From NCBI GenBank assembly GCA_025927765.1, contig JAICKU010000020.1, positions 1 through 50,529 of the forward strand: 50,529 bases of DNA, given 5' to 3'. This DNA comes from Burkholderiales bacterium (GTDB lineage Bacteria; Pseudomonadota; Gammaproteobacteria; Burkholderiales; Casimicrobiaceae). Made by a program: the position numbers and the translations under genes. The notes under the pieces are model-generated. The model did no database searches and was not told where the DNA came from. It saw only the letters and a program-made list of their open reading frames with translations. Positions 23,798 to 30,933 of this stretch are shown piece after piece (positions within the stretch are counted from its first letter, which is position 1; every line of letters begins with the position of its first letter).

Positions 23798-25015
23798 ATG
23801 AAGGGAATGAAACGCAGTCTTCTCGCGCTGGCCGTCGCAGGCGCACTCTGCGTCGGCACGGCGCAGGCGCAGATCAGCGGCAACGTCATCAAGATCGGCG
23901 TGCTGTCCGACATGTCGAGCCTCTACACCGACCTGGCCGGCGCGGGCTCCGTCGTCGCGGCGAAGATGGCGGTCGAGGACTCGGGCATCGAGAAGAAGGG
24001 CTTCAAGGTCGAAATCGTCTCGGCCGACCACCAGAACAAACCGGATGTGGGTTCGTCGATCGCGCGCCGCTGGTACGACTCGGAAGGGGTCGACGTGATC
24101 GTCGACGTGCCGAACTCGGGCGTGGCGCTCGCCGTGTCCGGCATCACGAAGGAAAAGAACAAGGTGTTTCTCGCTTCCGGTCCCGGCACGTCCGACCTCA
24201 CCGGCAAGTCCTGCTCGCCCAACACGGTGCACTTCACGTACGACACGTGGATGCTGGCGAACGGCACCGGGACGGCGATCACCAAGCAGGGCGGCAGCAG
24301 CTGGTTCTTCATCACCGCCGACTACGCGTTCGGCCACGCGCTGCAGCGCGACACCACCGCGGCGGTCGAGAAGGCCGGCGGCAAGGTCGTCGGCAGCGTC
24401 AACGTGCCGATCAACACGCAGGACTTCAGCTCGTTCCTGCTGCAGGCGCAATCGTCGAAGGCGAAGGTGATCGGGCTCGCGAACGCCGGTGGCGACACGA
24501 CGAACTCGATCAAGCAGGCGGCGGAATTCGGCATTGTCAAGGGCGGGCAGGAGCTTGCGGGTCTTCTGGTGTTCATCACCGACGTGCATGCGCTCGGCCT
24601 GCAGACGGCGCAGGGCCTGACGTTCACGACCACGTTCTACTGGGACATGAACGACCAGACGCGCGCATTCAGCAAGCGCTTCGCGCCGCAGGACAAGGGC
24701 ATTCATCCGACGATGGTGCACGCCGGCGTCTACGCGTCGCTGCTGCAGTACTTCAAGGCGGTCGAGGCGCTGAAGAACGATACCGACGGCGTGAAGATCG
24801 TCGACAAGATGAAGTCGATGCCCACCGACGATCCGCTGTTCGGCAAGGGCAAGATCCGCGAGGACGGCCGTGCGCTCCACCCGGCGTACCTCGTCAAGGT
24901 GAAGACGCCCGCCGAGTCGAAGGCGCCGTGGGACTACTACAAGATCGTGTCGACGATCCCCGCGGACGAAGCGTTCCGGCCGTTGAAGGACGGCGGCTGC
25001 TCTTTGGTCAAGTAG
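23798..25015 (+). CDS. livK: Branched-chain-type ABC transporter substrate-binding protein
   Basis: A 405-residue periplasmic binding protein (peripla_BP_6/LivJK fold). A signal peptide (KRSLLALAVAGALCVGTAQA, cleavage about residue 25) precedes NVIKIGVLSDMSSLYTDLAG, the usual first strand and ligand-binding Ser. The protein continues with DHQNKPDVGSSIARRWYDSE and ends in FRPLKDGGCSLVK. This branch often binds ligands other than Leu/Ile/Val, such as organic acids, and the acyl-CoA ligase and crotonase-fold genes upstream point the same way. GGAGG precedes the ATG at 23798. A long stem-loop region follows the stop. Confidence 0.9.
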   Translation: MKGMKRSLLALAVAGALCVGTAQAQISGNVIKIGVLSDMSSLYTDLAGAGSVVAAKMAVEDSGIEKKGFKVEIVSADHQNKPDVGSSIARRWYDSEGVDVIVDVPNSGVALAVSGITKEKNKVFLASGPGTSDLTGKSCSPNTVHFTYDTWMLANGTGTAITKQGGSSWFFITADYAFGHALQRDTTAAVEKAGGKVVGSVNVPINTQDFSSFLLQAQSSKAKVIGLANAGGDTTNSIKQAAEFGIVKGGQELAGLLVFITDVHALGLQTAQGLTFTTTFYWDMNDQTRAFSKRFAPQDKGIHPTMVHAGVYASLLQYFKAVEALKNDTDGVKIVDKMKSMPTDDPLFGKGKIREDGRALHPAYLVKVKTPAESKAPWDYYKIVSTIPADEAFRPLKDGGCSLVK

Positions 25016-25024
25016 GAAAGGCAA

Positions 25025-25105
25025 GGGACGAGGGGCGAGGGGTGAGAGTGCCTCGTCGCGAGGCCGCGGGGCCACTCCCGTCGCCCGTGCCTCGCCTCTC
25101 GTCCC
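25025..25105. promoter_or_regulatory. Long imperfect stem-loop after livK
   Basis: Within the 110-bp gap between livK and livH, GGGACGAGGGGCGAGG (25025-25040) pairs with CCTCGCCTCTCGTCCC (25090-25105) at 15 of 16 positions, and weaker pairing (GAGTG with CACTC) continues inside. A strong stem after a binding-protein gene is a known way to stabilise the upstream message, so that binding protein outnumbers membrane subunits. This role is inferred here. Confidence 0.55.
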
Positions 25106-25125
25106 GTCTCTTCTGAAGCATCGCC

Positions 25126-26001
25126 ATGCAGGCACTGTTCGGCCAACTGCTGATCGGGCTCATCAACGGCGCGTTCTACGCCATGCTGTCGCTCGGCCTC
25201 GCGGTGATCTTCGGCCTGCTCAACATCATCAATTTCACGCACGGCGCGCAGTACATGATGGGCGCGTTCTGCGCGTGGTTCCTGTTGAACCACGGCATCG
25301 GCGGCGTGTCGCTCGGCTACTGGCCGTCCTTGGTCATCGCGCCGATCGCCGTCGGCATCTTCGGCATCGTCATCGAGCGCACGATGCTGTCGCGCCTCTA
25401 CAAGCTCGACCACTTGTACGGCCTGCTGCTCACGTTCGGCCTCGCCCTCGTGATCCAGGGGCTGTTCCGCAACGAATTCGGCTCGTCGGGCATGCCGTAC
25501 CAGATGCCGTCCGCGCTGACCGGCGGCGTCAACCTGGGCTTCATGTACCTGCCCATCTACCGCGCGTGGGTCATCGTCGCCTCGCTCGTGATCTGCCTCG
25601 CGACGTGGTACGTGATCGAGCGCACGAAGCTCGGCAGCTACCTGCGCGCCGCCACCGAGAATCCGGCGCTCGTGCAGGCGTTCGGCATCAACGTGCCGCG
25701 GATGGTGACGCTGACGTTCGGCTTCGGCGTGGGCCTCGCGGCACTGGCAGGCGTGATGGCGGCGCCGATCTACCAGGTGAACCCGCTGATGGGCGCCGAC
25801 CTCATCATCGTCGTGTTCGCCGTCGTCGTCATCGGCGGCATGGGCTCGATCCTCGGCGCGATCCTGACGGGGTTCGGCCTCGGCATCGTCGAAGGCCTCA
25901 CGAAATATTTCTATCCCGAGGCGTCGAGCACCGTGATTTTCGTCATCATGGTGATCGTGCTGCTCGTGCGTCCGGCGGGCCTGTTCGGGAAGGAGAAGTG
26001 A
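25126..26001 (+). CDS. livH: Branched-chain-type ABC transporter permease LivH
   Basis: A 291-residue inner-membrane permease with about eight helices. It shows the LivH start LLIGLINGAFYAMLSLGLAV IFGLLNIINFTHG, the cytoplasmic coupling segment ENPALVQAFGINVPRMVTLT, and the C-terminal GGMGSILGAILTGFGLGIVE. It pairs with LivM to form the channel. The ATG at 25126 follows the stem-loop region; a convincing Shine-Dalgarno is not visible, the nearest being the GAAG in TTCTGAAGCATCGCC. The stop codon overlaps the livM ATG (TGATG). Confidence 0.93.
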   Translation: MQALFGQLLIGLINGAFYAMLSLGLAVIFGLLNIINFTHGAQYMMGAFCAWFLLNHGIGGVSLGYWPSLVIAPIAVGIFGIVIERTMLSRLYKLDHLYGLLLTFGLALVIQGLFRNEFGSSGMPYQMPSALTGGVNLGFMYLPIYRAWVIVASLVICLATWYVIERTKLGSYLRAATENPALVQAFGINVPRMVTLTFGFGVGLAALAGVMAAPIYQVNPLMGADLIIVVFAVVVIGGMGSILGAILTGFGLGIVEGLTKYFYPEASSTVIFVIMVIVLLVRPAGLFGKEK

Positions 26002-26969
26002 TGGCGGCCATTGCGGAAGTCGCAGCAGTTCGCGCGGCGAGGCGCAATGGCATCGTCACCGGCACCGTGGTCATGACGGTGCTGCTCGCGATCGCACCGT
26101 TCATCGGCCTCTACCCGGTGTTCGTGATGAAGGGCCTGTGCTTCGCGCTCTTCGCGTGCGCGTTCAACCTGCTGCTCGGCTTCGGCGGCCTGCTGTCGTT
26201 CGGCCACTCGATGTTCCTCGGCACCGCGGGCTACATCACGGCCTTTACCGCGAAGGAAGTGGGCCTCGATCCGGCGCTCGCGATCCTCGCCGGCACCGCT
26301 GCGTCGGCGGCCCTCGGCGTGATCGTCGGCGGCCTCGCGATCCGCCGCCAGGGCATCTACTTCGCGATGATCACGCTGGCCATCGCGCAGATGATGTACT
26401 TCTTCTACCTGCAGATGCCGTTCACGCACGGCGAGGACGGCATCCAGGCGGTGCCGCGCGGCCGTCTCTTCGGCGTGATCGACCTCACGCACCCGCTCGC
26501 GATGTACTACACGGTGCTCGTGATCTTCGTCGCCGCGTTCGTGCTGATCTATCGCGTGATCCATTCGCCGTTCGGACAGGTGCTGAAGGCGATCCGCGAG
26601 AACGAGCCGCGCGCGATTTCCCTCGGCTACGACGCCGACCGCTACAAGCTGCTCGCGTTCGTGCTGTCGGCCACGCTGTCGGGCCTTGCCGGTGCGGTGA
26701 AGGCAATCGTGTTCCAGTTGGCCGCGCTCACCGACGTGCACTGGACGATGTCCGGCGAAGTCGTGCTGATGACGCTGCTGGGCGGCATGGGCACGATCTT
26801 CGGTCCCGTCGTGGGCGCGTTCGTGATCGTGACGCTGGAGAACTACCTCGCGAGCCTCGGCGAATGGGTCACGGTGATCACCGGCGCGATCTTCGTCCTG
26901 TGCGTGCTGGCATTTCGCCGAGGCATCGTCGGCGAGATCGCCGCGTGGTGGTCGGCGCACCGGCGCTGA
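26001..26969 (+). CDS. livM: Branched-chain-type ABC transporter permease LivM
   Basis: A 322-residue permease. LivM hallmarks are LCFALFACAFNLLLGFGGLL SFGHSMF near residue 50, the IRRQGIYFAMITLAIAQMMY stretch, the coupling helix VLKAIRENEPRAISLGYD, and GGMGTIFGPVVGAFVIVTLE. GGAGAAG lies just before the ATG, which overlaps the livH stop. The last helix ends in a short basic tail. It completes the five-gene transporter, with livG-livF first, the binding protein in the middle and the permeases last. A secreted MORN-like protein begins inside its final codons in another frame. Confidence 0.93.
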   Translation: MAAIAEVAAVRAARRNGIVTGTVVMTVLLAIAPFIGLYPVFVMKGLCFALFACAFNLLLGFGGLLSFGHSMFLGTAGYITAFTAKEVGLDPALAILAGTAASAALGVIVGGLAIRRQGIYFAMITLAIAQMMYFFYLQMPFTHGEDGIQAVPRGRLFGVIDLTHPLAMYYTVLVIFVAAFVLIYRVIHSPFGQVLKAIRENEPRAISLGYDADRYKLLAFVLSATLSGLAGAVKAIVFQLAALTDVHWTMSGEVVLMTLLGGMGTIFGPVVGAFVIVTLENYLASLGEWVTVITGAIFVLCVLAFRRGIVGEIAAWWSAHRR

Positions 26970-27526
26970 CCCGCGCGCTCGCCGCTGCGGCGCTCGCCGC
27001 CTGCGCGGCCGTTTCATCCGCGCGGGCGGCACCCGATGGCTTCGCCGTCGATGCGCGCTGTCACGATGGCCGCGCGCAGGGGCCCTATCAGCTTCGTGAC
27101 GCACGCGGCCAGTTGCGCGCGTCCGGCGCGTTCGACGGCGGTGTTCGCACCGGCTCGTTCATCTTCTGGCGCGCCAATGGCCTGCGTGCCGCACATGTTC
27201 CCTACGACGACAACGGCGTGCGCCGCGGCACCGTCGCAATGTGGTACGACGGCGATCCGCGGCACGAGGCGGTGCAGCGCCTCGAATCGGCGTGGCGCCA
27301 CGGCCGGCGCGAAGGCGAGATGCGCGCGTGGTATCCCGATGGACGCCGCCGCGCGCGGGCCGATTTCACCGAAGGCCGCCTGGTAAAGGCGGAGGCGTGG
27401 TCGCAGACGGGCACGCGGTTGCCGGAAGACGACGCGCGCCGCGTCGTCCTCGACGTCGTGCGCGAGGCGGAAACCGAGTACGGCGCGCTCGACGCGCTGA
27501 TCCGCCGGCACATGCCCCCGTGCTGA
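26945..27526 (+). CDS. Secreted MORN/YwqK-like repeat protein, function unknown
   Basis: An ORF of about 193 codons that overlaps the end of livM by 25 bases and begins with GTG (26945 or 26948). Residues about 9-30 form a signal peptide (LTRALAAAALAACAAVSSAR, then A-APDG). The mature part has short repeating units of the kind Gly-x-Phe/Met-x-x-Trp-x-x-Asn/Asp-Gly: GSFIFWRANGLRAAHVPYDD, GTVAMWYDGDPRHEAV, GEMRAWYPDGRRRARADF. These resemble MORN or YwqK-type antitoxin repeats. No catalytic motif is visible. Codon use fits the neighbours. The role and any link to transport are unknown; the coupling to livM may be only positional. Confidence 0.65.
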   Translation: MVVGAPALTRALAAAALAACAAVSSARAAPDGFAVDARCHDGRAQGPYQLRDARGQLRASGAFDGGVRTGSFIFWRANGLRAAHVPYDDNGVRRGTVAMWYDGDPRHEAVQRLESAWRHGRREGEMRAWYPDGRRRARADFTEGRLVKAEAWSQTGTRLPEDDARRVVLDVVREAETEYGALDALIRRHMPPC

Positions 27527-27532
27527 AAAATG

Positions 27533-27652
27533 AAATGCGGGTCAGAGATGCATTTCGGCAGAGCAGAAAAATCCGGGTCAGAGATGCATTTCCCGCCGAA
27601 ATACATCTCTGACCCGGATTTTTTCTGCCGAAATACATCTCTGACCCGCATT
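27533..27652. repeat. REP doublet: large palindrome of four TCTGACCC units
   Basis: Two direct copies of CGGGTCAGAGATGCATTTC (27538-27556 and 27574-27592) are followed by two inverted copies of GAAATACATCTCTGACCCG (27598-27616 and 27630-27648). The inner bases of the two arms are also complementary (GGCAGAGCAGAAAAATC against GATTTTTTCTGCC), apart from a five-base insertion in the left arm. The whole is thus an imperfect palindrome with arms of about 55-60 bases and a five-base centre. It lies between the MORN-like gene and the esterase gene and holds no gene. Such double hairpins resemble REPINs, which RAYT transposases mobilise elsewhere; no RAYT is in the window. Confidence 0.85.
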
Positions 27653-27730
27653 TCTCTGCTGATCGCGATTTTTTCAAGGCCGGCACAAACCGCGGCCACC
27701 CCGGTCCAACCCGTCGGGAGGCTTACTCCG

Positions 27731-29041
27731 ATGGAGCACACGTTTGCCGCGCTCGCCTCGCGCGCCGCGCATCCGGTCGACGATGCGGCGCTCGACGACA
27801 TCGCGGCACGCGCTTCGCACGCGTCGATCGTGCTGATCGGCGAGGCATCGCATGGCACCGCCGACTTCTACGACACGCGCGCGAAGATCACGCGGCGGCT
27901 CATCACCGACCACGGCTTTCGCGCCGTCACGCTCGAAGCCGACTGGCCCGACACGTTTCGCGTCAACCGCTTCGTGACGGGCCGCTCCGACGACCCGGAC
28001 GCCGACTCGGCGCTGTCCGGCTTTCGCCGCTTTCCGACGTGGATGTGGCGCAACGAAACGATGCGCGAATTCGTGAGCTGGCTCGCCGAGGAGAACCGCA
28101 ACCGCGGCCAGGACCGGCAGGTCGGCATTTTCGGGCTCGACCTCTACAGCCTCCATGGGTCGATCGAAGCGGTGCTGAAGTACCTCGACCGCGTCGATCC
28201 CGAAGCGGCCGCGCGCGCCCGCAAGCGCTACGCGTGCTTCGAGTATTTCGGCGACGATCCGCACGGCTATGCGCTCGCGGTCGCGCAGGGCTTCGAATCG
28301 TGCGAGGACGACGCCGTGGCCGAGCTCGTCGAGCTGCGGCGCCAGGCGATGCTGCCGCACAAGACCGGCGCGCGGGACGAGGAGGAGGTGTTCTCGGCCG
28401 AGCAGAACGCGCGCCTCATCGTCAATGCCGAGCGTTACTACCGCGCGATGTACCGGGGCCGCGAATCGACGTGGAACATGCGCGATCGCCACATGGTCGA
28501 CACGCTCGACGCGCTGCGCGAGCGCATGCCCGGCGCGGCCGAGGGCACGGTCGTATGGGCGCACAACTCGCATCTCGGCGATGCGCGCGCCACGGAGATG
28601 CGCCGGCGCGGCGAGGTGAACGTGGGCCAGCTCGTGCGCGAACGCCACGGCCGCGACGTCTATTCGATCGGCTTTTCCACGTTCGATGGCACCGTGACGG
28701 CATCGTCCGACTGGGATGCGCCGATGGAGCGCAAGCGCGTGCGGCCCGGACTACCCGGGAGCTACGAGCGCACGTTCCACGACAGCGGGCAGGAGCGCTT
28801 CTGGGTCGACCTTGCGGAGCGCGACGTGGCGCAGGCGTTACGCGGGGCCCTTTTGCAGCGCGCGATCGGCGTCATCTACCGTCCGGAAACGGAGCGCTGG
28901 AGCCACTATTTCGAAGCGCGCCTGCCCGAGCAATTCGACGCGATGATCCACCTCGACCACACCGTGGCGCTCACGCCGCTCGATGGCAGTGCGGGCTGGG
29001 ACGAAGGCGAGCCGCCGGAAACGTATCCGACGGGCATGTGA
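27731..29041 (+). CDS. Erythromycin esterase family protein
   Basis: A 436-residue protein of the Erythro_esteras family. The signature IGEASHGTADFYDTRAKITR (about residues 36-55) carries the Glu and His of the active site; LEADWPDTFRVNRFV supplies the next acidic and Arg residues; WAHNSHLGDAR (about residue 277) has the late His. The motif FRRFPTWMWRNETMREFVSW is also typical. EreA and EreB hydrolyse the macrolide lactone, but many chromosomal members act on other or unknown esters, so resistance should not be assumed. GGGAGG lies ten bases before the ATG at 27731. The frame runs upstream into the palindrome, but that part is repeat, not protein. Confidence 0.85.
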   Translation: MEHTFAALASRAAHPVDDAALDDIAARASHASIVLIGEASHGTADFYDTRAKITRRLITDHGFRAVTLEADWPDTFRVNRFVTGRSDDPDADSALSGFRRFPTWMWRNETMREFVSWLAEENRNRGQDRQVGIFGLDLYSLHGSIEAVLKYLDRVDPEAAARARKRYACFEYFGDDPHGYALAVAQGFESCEDDAVAELVELRRQAMLPHKTGARDEEEVFSAEQNARLIVNAERYYRAMYRGRESTWNMRDRHMVDTLDALRERMPGAAEGTVVWAHNSHLGDARATEMRRRGEVNVGQLVRERHGRDVYSIGFSTFDGTVTASSDWDAPMERKRVRPGLPGSYERTFHDSGQERFWVDLAERDVAQALRGALLQRAIGVIYRPETERWSHYFEARLPEQFDAMIHLDHTVALTPLDGSAGWDEGEPPETYPTGM

Positions 29042-29052
29042 ACGCTACGTTC

Positions 29053-29090
29053 AATGCGCGTTGACCCGCGCATTGCCGACACGATAAAAT
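29053..29090 (+). promoter_or_regulatory. Sigma-70 promoter before tpiA, overlapping a hairpin
   Basis: TTGACC (29061-29066) and TAAAAT (29085-29090) are 18 bases apart, a good -35/-10 pair. The -35 box forms the loop of a perfect hairpin AATGCGCG (29053-29060) / CGCGCATT (29067-29074), which might be a repressor site or the end of the preceding esterase gene. Transcription would begin near 29097 and could continue through tpiA, secG, the tRNA and the nuo operon. The rest of the 113-bp gap shows nothing else. Confidence 0.65.
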
Positions 29091-29154
29091 CGACTGTTCC
29101 CTTGCGCGGGGTCGCTCGCGACTTTCGCGCCTGCTGCAGGAATCCCCGTCCTCG

Positions 29155-29889
29155 ATGCGCGAAAAGCTCGTCATCGGCAATTGGAAGATGAACGGCACGC
29201 GCGAATCGAATGCGCGTCGCCTCGAGCGGCTCGCGAGCGAGTGGCGCGGAGCGAGCGGAAGGCTGCTCGGCGTTTGCGTGCCGGCGCCTTATCTCGCGCA
29301 GGCGCAGGCGATGCTGTCGCAGTCGGCGGTCGCGTGGGGCGTGCAGGACGTGAGCGAGCACGAGAGCGGCGCGTACACCGGCGACGTGTCGGCAGCGATG
29401 GCGGCCGATTTCGGATGCACGTACGCCATCGTGGGCCATTCGGAGCGGCGGCAGTTGCACGGCGAGTCCGATGCGCTGGTGGGAGCGAAAGCGCGGGCAG
29501 CGACCGCGGCGGGTCTCACGCCGATTGCATGCGTCGGTGAAACGCTCGACGAGCGCGAGCGTGGCGCGACGAACGACGTGGTGCTGCGCGAGATGGATGC
29601 GCTGATCGGGGCACTTCGCAGCGACACGGCGAAGATGGTCGTCGCGTACGAGCCGATCTGGGCGATCGGCACGGGCAGGACGGCCTCACCCGAGGAAGCG
29701 CAGGCGGTGCACTCGACGTTGCGTGCCCGTCTTGCACAGGCTGGAGCGGCCGAGGTGCCGCTCCTGTACGGCGGAAGCGTCAAGGCGGCGAATGCCGCGG
29801 CGCTGTTCGCGATGCCGGACATCGACGGCGCGCTGGTGGGTGGCGCATCGCTCGATGCGGACGAATTTTTGCGGATCGGCCGTGCCTAA
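29155..29889 (+). CDS. tpiA: Triosephosphate isomerase
   Basis: A 244-residue TIM-barrel enzyme that interconverts dihydroxyacetone phosphate and glyceraldehyde 3-phosphate. All catalytic residues are visible: Asn and Lys in GNWKMNG (near residue 10), His in YAIVGHSERRQLHGE (about 94), and Glu in VAYEPIWAIGTG (about 163) with flexible loop 6 following. The phosphate-binding end is LLYGGSVKAANAA and DGALVGGASLDADEF. The N-terminal MREKLVIGNWKMNG is normal. Its place before secG and the tRNA-Leu and nuo genes is a common betaproteobacterial order. Confidence 0.97.
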   Translation: MREKLVIGNWKMNGTRESNARRLERLASEWRGASGRLLGVCVPAPYLAQAQAMLSQSAVAWGVQDVSEHESGAYTGDVSAAMAADFGCTYAIVGHSERRQLHGESDALVGAKARAATAAGLTPIACVGETLDERERGATNDVVLREMDALIGALRSDTAKMVVAYEPIWAIGTGRTASPEEAQAVHSTLRARLAQAGAAEVPLLYGGSVKAANAAALFAMPDIDGALVGGASLDADEFLRIGRA

Positions 29890-29919
29890 GCGGGCGCGGC
29901 GGATTGAAAGAAGGTTGCA

Positions 29920-30378
29920 ATGAATCTGCTGGACTCGGCGGTACTCGCAGTGCACGTGCTGGCGGCGGTGGCCGTTTGCGGCTTCGTGCTGCTCCAACAC
30001 GGCAAGGGCGCGGACATGGGCGCCGCCTTCGGCGGCGGCTCATCGGGAAGCTTGTTCGGTGCCGCCGGCTCGGCCAATTTCCTGTCGCGCAGCACAGCGA
30101 TCCTCGCGACGATCTTCTTCCTCACGAGCGGTGCGCTCACGTACCTGGGCTCGCAACGCGGCGCGCCGCAGGGCGTGATGGAGAAGGGCGTGATGGAGAA
30201 GGGCGTGATGGAACGCGTGCTGCCGGCGAAGCCGTCCGACGTGCCGGCGCCGAAGGCCTCGGATGTTCCGGCCCCGGCGCCCGCCGCGGGTGCGAACGCG
30301 GTGCCTGCGCCGAGTGGCGCGCATACGACGAATGGCGGCGGCAACGGCGGCAGCAATTCGCCGGAGGTTCCAAAGTAG
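29920..30378 (+). CDS. secG: Protein translocase subunit SecG
   Basis: A 152-residue SecG, the small two-helix partner of SecYE in the inner-membrane translocase. The helices are LAVHVLAAVAVCGFVLLQHG and AILATIFFLTSGALTYLG, joined by the conserved loop GADMGAAFGGGSSGSLFGAAG SANFLSR. The C-terminal tail (about 70 residues) is low in complexity: three copies of Gly-Val-Met-Glu-(Lys/Arg) from a 15-bp tandem repeat, then Pro/Ala and Gly/Asn-rich stretches. Most SecG proteins end sooner, but extended Ala/Pro tails are usual in this group. AGAAGG precedes the ATG. Confidence 0.95.
   Translation: MNLLDSAVLAVHVLAAVAVCGFVLLQHGKGADMGAAFGGGSSGSLFGAAGSANFLSRSTAILATIFFLTSGALTYLGSQRGAPQGVMEKGVMEKGVMERVLPAKPSDVPAPKASDVPAPAPAAGANAVPAPSGAHTTNGGGNGGSNSPEVPK
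30171..30215 (+). repeat. Tandem 15-bp repeat within secG
   Basis: GGGCGTGATGGAGAA occurs at 30171-30185 and 30186-30200, with a third, diverged copy at 30201-30215 (ending GGAACG). It stays in frame and encodes GVMEK-GVMEK-GVMER just after the second membrane helix. Copy number could change by slippage in steps of five residues without breaking the frame. Confidence 0.9.
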
Positions 30379-30447
30379 ATTCAGCGGTCAGCGATCGGGT
30401 GCGCCAATCCCTCTGTCACCTGACCTTCGACCTTCGATACCTGAAAA

Positions 30448-30532
30448 GCCGACGTGGTGAAATTGGTAGACACGCTGTCTTGAGGGGGCAGTGGCGAAAG
30501 CCGTGGGAGTTCGAGTCTCCCCGTCGGCACCA
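30448..30532 (+). tRNA. tRNA-Leu (anticodon GAG)
   Basis: An 85-nt class II tRNA. Acceptor stem GCCGACG / CGTCGGC, discriminator A and an encoded CCA end (30530-30532). The anticodon stem CTGTC / GGCAG holds the loop TTGAGGG, so the anticodon is GAG (30482-30484), which reads CUC and CUU. A long variable arm (GGCGAAAGCC) and a T arm with GGGAG-TTCGAGT-CTCCC follow. The position between secG and nuoA is common in betaproteobacteria. The 69-bp stretch between secG and the tRNA shows no clear promoter, so the tRNA is probably cut from a longer transcript. Confidence 0.97.
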
Positions 30533-30535
30533 AAG

Positions 30536-30895
30536 ATGTTGCTCGAACAATACTTCCCGATCCTGCTGTTCATCCTGTTCGGCCTGGCACTCGGCGCGCT
30601 GATGCTCGGCCTCGGCCGCATGGTGGCGCCGAACCGGCCCGACCCCGAGAAACTGTCGCCGTACGAGTGCGGCTTCGAGGCGTTCGAGGATGCACGAATG
30701 AAGTTCGACGTGCGCTATTACCTCGTCGCGATCCTGTTCATCCTGTTCGACCTCGAGATCGCGTTCCTCTTCCCGTGGGCGGTCGTGCTGCGCGACATCG
30801 GCATGTTCGGGTTCGTCGCGATGATGATCTTTCTTGCAATCCTCGTCGTCGGCTTCATCTACGAATGGAGAAAGGGCGCGCTGGAGTGGGAATGA
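30536..30895 (+). CDS. nuoA: NADH-quinone oxidoreductase subunit A
   Basis: A 119-residue, three-helix subunit of complex I. The first helix starts [20 protein letters not shown]; the conserved loop [20 protein letters not shown] lies between helices 1 and 2, and [15 protein letters not shown] is in helix 2. The loop contains the Cys that reports the active/deactive state in other species. The ATG at 30536 is just four bases after the CCA end of the tRNA-Leu, with no Shine-Dalgarno beyond what the tRNA sequence offers; an in-frame GTG at 30491 inside the tRNA would give an implausible N terminus. First gene of the 14-gene nuo operon. Confidence 0.96.
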   Translation: MLLEQYFPILLFILFGLALGALMLGLGRMVAPNRPDPEKLSPYECGFEAFEDARMKFDVRYYLVAILFILFDLEIAFLFPWAVVLRDIGMFGFVAMMIFLAILVVGFIYEWRKGALEWE

Positions 30896-30933
30896 CGCGC
30901 ATCGCATCCACCGCGCAACGGGTGGATTAGCTT

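Noticed and set aside
22913-25135. Long minus-strand frame opposite livF and livK.
   Set aside because: Same composition artefact; livF and livK have complete motifs and a signal peptide on the plus strand.
27533-27652. A CRISPR-like array of spaced repeats.
   Set aside because: Only four units, two direct and two inverted, with complementary non-unique spacers and no cas genes; it is a palindromic REP doublet.
27530-27730. An N-terminal extension of the esterase through the palindrome.
   Set aside because: The residues are translations of the REP units, and a good GGGAGG site precedes the ATG at 27731.
27731-29041. Calling the esterase homologue a macrolide resistance gene.
   Set aside because: Family membership alone does not show macrolide hydrolysis; there is no mobile context or transfer signature.
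30491-30535. An upstream in-frame GTG start for nuoA within the tRNA.
   Set aside because: The added residues translate the tRNA-Leu itself; the 119-residue product from 30536 has the normal family length.
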